A stretch of 17,204 nucleotides of DNA, taken from positions 1 through 17,204 of the forward strand of contig JBCCQN010000176.1 in assembly GCA_039024315.1 (NCBI GenBank), in the 5' to 3' direction. The DNA comes from JBCAWW01 sp039024315. Lineage in GTDB: Bacteria > Bacteroidota > Bacteroidia > J057. Both the position numbers and the translations under genes were made by a program. Below the pieces are notes generated by a model. It made no database searches and had not been told where the DNA came from. It saw nothing but the letters and a program-made list of their open reading frames with translations. Of the stretch, positions 14,947-17,204 are shown one piece after another. Positions within the stretch are counted from its first letter, which is position 1. Each line of letters opens with the position of its first letter.

Positions 14947-14982
14947 AAACCGTCGAAAAAGTAATTCTTCGACGGTTTTTTT
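14947..14982 (+). terminator. Rho-independent terminator after tRNA-Ser
   Basis: AAACCGTCGAA (14947-14957) pairs perfectly with TTCGACGGTTT (14968-14978) around a 10-base loop, and the stem runs into seven T residues. Confidence 0.9.
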
Positions 14983-15082
14983 GTGTCATTGTCCCCTCAA
15001 AAGCGAACCCAATATGGCATATGGGAGGGCGCGTTTTTTGCCTTCCTTGTAAAAGAAAACCACAGAAATATTTGTCAAATTT

Positions 15083-15113
15083 TTGGATAAATAATACCTA
15101 CTCTCTACATTTG
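15083..15113 (+). promoter_or_regulatory. Bacteroidota-type promoter of tRNA-Pro
   Basis: A -33 TTG (15083-15085), a 20-base spacer and a -7 TACATTTG (15106-15113) give an exact match to the phylum's primary-sigma consensus. The start would be near 15119-15121, about 46 bases before the mature tRNA. Confidence 0.7.
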
Positions 15114-15166
15114 CACTCCCGATAAAGATAATAGCCACACAAGAGGTTATTATTGAGTCAAAAGAT

Positions 15167-15241
15167 CGAGGTGTGGCGCAGTCCGGTTAGCGCACCTGCT
15201 TTGGGAGCAGGGGGCCGCAGGTTCGAATCCTGCCACCTCGA
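15167..15241 (+). tRNA. tRNA-Pro (anticodon UGG)
   Basis: The acceptor arms CGAGGTG/CACCTCG pair perfectly and A15241 is the discriminator; CCA is not encoded. Anticodon stem CCTGC/GCAGG encloses TTTGGGA, with TGG at 15202-15204. The T-arm has CAGGTTCGAATCCTG. Confidence 0.95.
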
Positions 15242-15260
15242 CACTCACGTTTCTGAAACG

Positions 15261-15330
15261 GAAAGCAAGCAACGAGAATCTAGAAAGGAGGCGACCTTTT
15301 TACTTCCTTGTTCCTTGCTTTTATTTTTGA
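15261..15330 (+). terminator. Possible terminator between tRNA-Pro and tRNA-Arg
   Basis: A long imperfect stem pairs GAAAGCAAG.AACGAG with CTTGTT.CTTGCTTTT and encloses a small AAAGG/CCTTT hairpin. T-rich sequence (TTTATTTTTG) follows. It is less regular than the other terminators here, and tRNA-Pro and tRNA-Arg could instead be one transcript. Confidence 0.4.
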
Positions 15331-15336
15331 AGCATT

Positions 15337-15410
15337 GGTCCTATAGCTCAACTGGATAGAGCAGCTGCCTTCTAAGCAGCAGGTTTCAGGTTCGAGTCCT
15401 GATGGGATCA
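15337..15410 (+). tRNA. tRNA-Arg (anticodon UCU)
   Basis: The acceptor arms GGTCCTA/TGGGATC pair with two G-T wobbles, and A15410 is the discriminator; CCA is not encoded. Anticodon stem GCTGC/GCAGC encloses CTTCTAA, with TCT at 15371-15373, reading AGA/AGG. The T-arm has CAGGTTCGAGTCCTG. It is the last tRNA before the accessory genes; tRNA-Arg 3' ends are common integration sites. Confidence 0.94.
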
Positions 15411-15424
15411 CAAATTATTTTCAT

Positions 15425-15463
15425 AATCGCCTAATAATCAATTTATTAGGCGATTTTTCTTTT
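15425..15463 (+). terminator. Rho-independent terminator after tRNA-Arg
   Basis: A perfect 13-bp stem, AATCGCCTAATAA (15425-15437) with TTATTAGGCGATT (15443-15455), has a 5-base loop and a T-rich tail (TTTTTCTTTTT). Confidence 0.9.
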
Positions 15464-15564
15464 TGTGGGTTGAGTGATGGGTCGAGTCCGCTTACTTAAT
15501 CAGTTTCTTTCTTTTCTCAGCTTTGCTTTAATTGGTTCAGCTTACAACAGAAACACAATTTATT

Positions 15565-16599
15565 ATGGTTGAACTAGACGACTTCTCTGATCTACTCAGA
15601 GATAAGGAGGAGAGAATCCGATATCTATTAAAAAGAGAGAAGAAACGAATCCATTATCCCGGTAAATACAATAACCCCCAGTTTTTCTTCCCGGAAGATG
15701 TAGCGGCCTTTCACAGACTAGAAAACGATGCCTTCCCGCTAGAGACAACAGGCTTGTCTCTACAAGTGAGGATTTTTCATGAGTATTATGAGATGAGAAG
15801 ATATCCTAAAGTCAAGATCTTTAAGGAGGATAACTTCTATTGGCGTGATGAGGCATTAGAGGATGCTAAGCGACCCCAATATGATTTCATTTATCGAAGT
15901 CTGTCGTTTCGTCTGAATAGGTATAGAGAAAACTTCAAGACTTGCCTGGAGTCCGCAAGAGCGCATGACCTATTCCGCTATATCAAAGACGATGTCCAAT
16001 TGATCCGGGCCTTGATTGCCTACTATAAGCAAATCATTGAAAAGAAAGATGCCCTTAAAATCTTTTTTAAGGATCACATAGTACTCACTCGGCCCATTTC
16101 TAAGTTATTCTGCGAAGCCTTAATTGTGATCCTGGAAGAGAAGATTTTCTACACGCATCCAGAAAGTGTTCAGATTGCTGATTTGAAGAAAAAAGCAGAA
16201 ACGCCAGCACCAGAGCCGGAACCCACAGAAGAAAACGAAAAGAAGGTCAGCCTTCATTTTCCAAAGCCAGAAACTTTTCAATCCAATTTATCCCTTAACG
16301 CTTTGCTTCAGCTGATGTATTATGCGGAAGGGACCGGCCTAATCAGAAACAGAATACCTAAGCGACACCTGGCTTATGCCCTTCATTTACTTACTTCTTA
16401 TTCGTGGAAGCATATGGAGAAGAATGCAATTAAATCCCGTATGGAAAAGTATGAGGATATCATAAAGGCGGATACCATCAGTTTCCATGATAAAAACGAA
16501 TATCGTAATCTGTTAAATGAGATAAGTTCCTGCTTAGGGCAGTTAAGTGAGCAGGTAGAAATGGACATAGAAAGGCTAAATTCGATAAAGACAGCCTAA
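15565..16599 (+). CDS. Unrecognised 344-aa helical protein of an accessory region
   Basis: The function is not recognised. The ATG at 15565 gives 344 residues; an in-frame TTG at 15532 is possible but less likely. The protein is charged and predicted largely helical, with no signal peptide or membrane segment. The N-terminal part (1-200) is rich in K/R/E and aromatic residues (LLKREKKRIHYPG, FHEYYEMRRYPKVKIF, IYRSLSFRLNRYRENF). A Pro/Glu linker at about 211-227 (AETPAPEPEPTEENEKK) leads to a C-terminal helical domain (LSLNALLQLMYYAEGTGLI, 242-260). That last stretch vaguely recalls the C-terminal part of RteC, the excision regulator of Bacteroides conjugative transposons. The link is weak, and the conserved YLD..YF.RG core of RteC is not seen. 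An excisionase-like HTH gene follows 77 nt later. It lies just beyond tRNA-Arg, which suggests a mobile element. Confidence 0.7.
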   Translation: MVELDDFSDLLRDKEERIRYLLKREKKRIHYPGKYNNPQFFFPEDVAAFHRLENDAFPLETTGLSLQVRIFHEYYEMRRYPKVKIFKEDNFYWRDEALEDAKRPQYDFIYRSLSFRLNRYRENFKTCLESARAHDLFRYIKDDVQLIRALIAYYKQIIEKKDALKIFFKDHIVLTRPISKLFCEALIVILEEKIFYTHPESVQIADLKKKAETPAPEPEPTEENEKKVSLHFPKPETFQSNLSLNALLQLMYYAEGTGLIRNRIPKRHLAYALHLLTSYSWKHMEKNAIKSRMEKYEDIIKADTISFHDKNEYRNLLNEISSCLGQLSEQVEMDIERLNSIKTA

Positions 16600-16600
16600 A

Positions 16601-16616
16601 AGTTCAAGCTTGAACT
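16601..16616. repeat. 16-bp perfect palindrome AGTTCAAGCTTGAACT
   Basis: This exact palindrome begins one base after the stop codon of the 344-aa gene, in the gap before the HTH gene. It has no T-tract, so it is more likely a protein-binding site than a terminator. Confidence 0.5.
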
Positions 16617-16623
16617 CAAGCTC

Positions 16624-16685
16624 TTCGGTCATGAGGATGAACCTTACTTGTGAGGGTAATTCAAATATTAATCCTTATGACCGAA
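16624..16685 (+). promoter_or_regulatory. Inverted repeat enclosing the HTH gene start codon
   Basis: TTCGGTCATGAGGAT (16624-16638) and ATCCTTATGACCGAA (16671-16685) are inverted repeats with one mismatch, which would be a G-U pair in RNA. The second arm contains the ATG at 16677. As DNA it could be a two-site operator for the HTH protein; as RNA it could form a 15-bp hairpin that hides the start codon. Confidence 0.5.
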
Positions 16686-16970
16686 CAAATCTTTTCATCC
16701 ATCCCCATCGACCAGCTTGAAAGCCTTTTTCGAGAGGCGATTCGAGCAGAGATCAGTCAGCTGCTCGATCAACAGAAGTTTGAACCGCTGATTAAAACAG
16801 AGGAAGCCTGTGAAATCTTAGGCGTCTCTAAGGTAACGCTTCTTCAATGGCGCAAACAAGGACTTATTCCTTGCCATAAGTTGAATACCCGCGTTTACTT
16901 CAAGAAATCAGAGCTATTGGCCGCGACCCAAAATCTCCCCAATCGCAAAGGCCGTCGAAAAGTAGCATAG
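16677..16970 (+). CDS. Excisionase-like helix-turn-helix DNA-binding protein
   Basis: This 97-aa protein has a helical N-terminal part (about 8-33, IPIDQLESLFREAIRAEISQLL) and a MerR-type/excisionase HTH at about 39-84. The pattern IKTEEACEILGVSKVTLLQWRKQGLIPCHKLN...VYFKKSEL is the winged-helix HTH_17 form: recognition helix, then the R/K-Y-F wing. It ends in a basic tail (NRKGRRKVA) suited to DNA contact. Such proteins in Bacteroidota are usually carried by conjugative or mobilisable elements, where they act as excisionases or regulators. A GTG at 16650 is an alternative start, but ATG is preferred. A hairpin terminator follows immediately. It may regulate itself through the inverted repeat over its start codon. 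Confidence 0.85.
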   Translation: MTEQIFSSIPIDQLESLFREAIRAEISQLLDQQKFEPLIKTEEACEILGVSKVTLLQWRKQGLIPCHKLNTRVYFKKSELLAATQNLPNRKGRRKVA

Positions 16971-16997
16971 GGCCCATACTCCCTCCATGGGCCTTTT
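16971..16997 (+). terminator. Rho-independent terminator after the HTH gene
   Basis: GGCCCAT (16971-16977) pairs with ATGGGCC (16987-16993) around a 9-base loop, followed by TTTT. It starts at the base after the stop codon, so the HTH gene ends its transcription unit. Confidence 0.75.
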
Positions 16998-17204
16998 AAA
17001 ACCTTCATTTTTCTTCAAAAAAGAAAGGGAACCGCATGGCACTGCAATTCCCAAACAGATAATCTAACCTGAGTTTGGGCTTTATTCCGAACTTCCCCAA
17101 AGTTATATTGCTAAAATAGAGAGGTCATTCTTCATTAAGCTGTTGTGATAATAAGGACCAATTGTCGGCTTTTGGTCCAAGAAGTCATATGCAATCAAAG
17201 CCGC
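16998..17204. other. Non-coding tail with several inverted repeats
   Basis: No gene is visible in the last ~207 bases. Three stem-loops occur: TTTCTT/AAGAAA (17010-17026), CCCAAAC/GTTTGGG (17050-17056 with 17073-17079) and GGACCAA/TTGGTCC (17155-17161 with 17172-17178). On the minus strand, TAACTTTG (17098-17105) matches a -7 promoter element, but no leftward gene follows it. The stretch could be a leader, an attachment or transfer site, or an intergenic spacer whose next gene lies past the window. Confidence 0.5.

Noticed and set aside
15475..15490. Possible second copy of the tRNA-Arg 3' end (att repeat)
   Set aside because: Only short words (TCGAGTCC, GATGGG) match, in the wrong order, so it is not a credible direct repeat.

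Overview
The window looks like a chromosome segment of a Bacteroidota bacterium, perhaps from the Saprospiria. The reasons are the promoters of the TTG-N20-TAnnTTTG type upstream of several genes, a TonB receptor with an N-terminal carboxypeptidase-regulatory-like domain, a DUF4374-type surface lipoprotein, and a Cys-rich DGIQNGDET..VDCGG module common in that phylum. Species-level placement is inference. From base 1 to about 14,600 almost everything is on the minus strand; the tRNAs and the last two genes are on the plus strand.

Region 1 (1-5221, minus) is an iron/siderophore uptake operon. Its order is TonB-dependent receptor, DUF4374 lipoprotein, two small membrane proteins, and a PepSY-TM protein cut by the window edge. 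The receptor/lipoprotein/PepSY set matches the XusABC xenosiderophore system of Bacteroides. The two small membrane proteins recall those accompanying PepSY reductases in proteobacterial siderophore loci. A good promoter with a perfect 33-bp palindrome at its predicted start site precedes the receptor and probably gives metal-dependent control.

Region 2 (5222-5859) is non-coding and carries a ~440-bp block bounded by imperfect inverted repeats, possibly a decayed MITE-like element.

Region 3 (5860-11715, minus) holds glutamyl-tRNA synthetase, a coiled-coil membrane protein, an enoyl-CoA hydratase, a TPR protein whose signal peptide is cut off by an in-frame stop, a DUF4197 lipoprotein and a zinc-ribbon/TerB-like membrane protein. 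The last four are closely spaced and may be co-transcribed.

Region 4 (11852-14574) holds a secreted NTF2-like protein on the plus strand. On the minus strand are a class-V aminotransferase translationally coupled to a seven-helix membrane protein, and a stand-alone CBM48/isoamylase-early-set protein.

Region 5 (14832-15463, plus) has three tRNA genes, Ser(GCU), Pro(UGG) and Arg(UCU), separated by terminator-like hairpins. Region 6 (15565-17204, plus) begins just past tRNA-Arg and looks like the edge of an accessory or mobile island. It has an unrecognised 344-aa helical protein (possibly a distant RteC-type regulator), then an excisionase-like HTH protein whose start codon lies inside an inverted repeat. 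The remaining tail is non-coding with several hairpins. No integrase or second att copy is visible inside the window.
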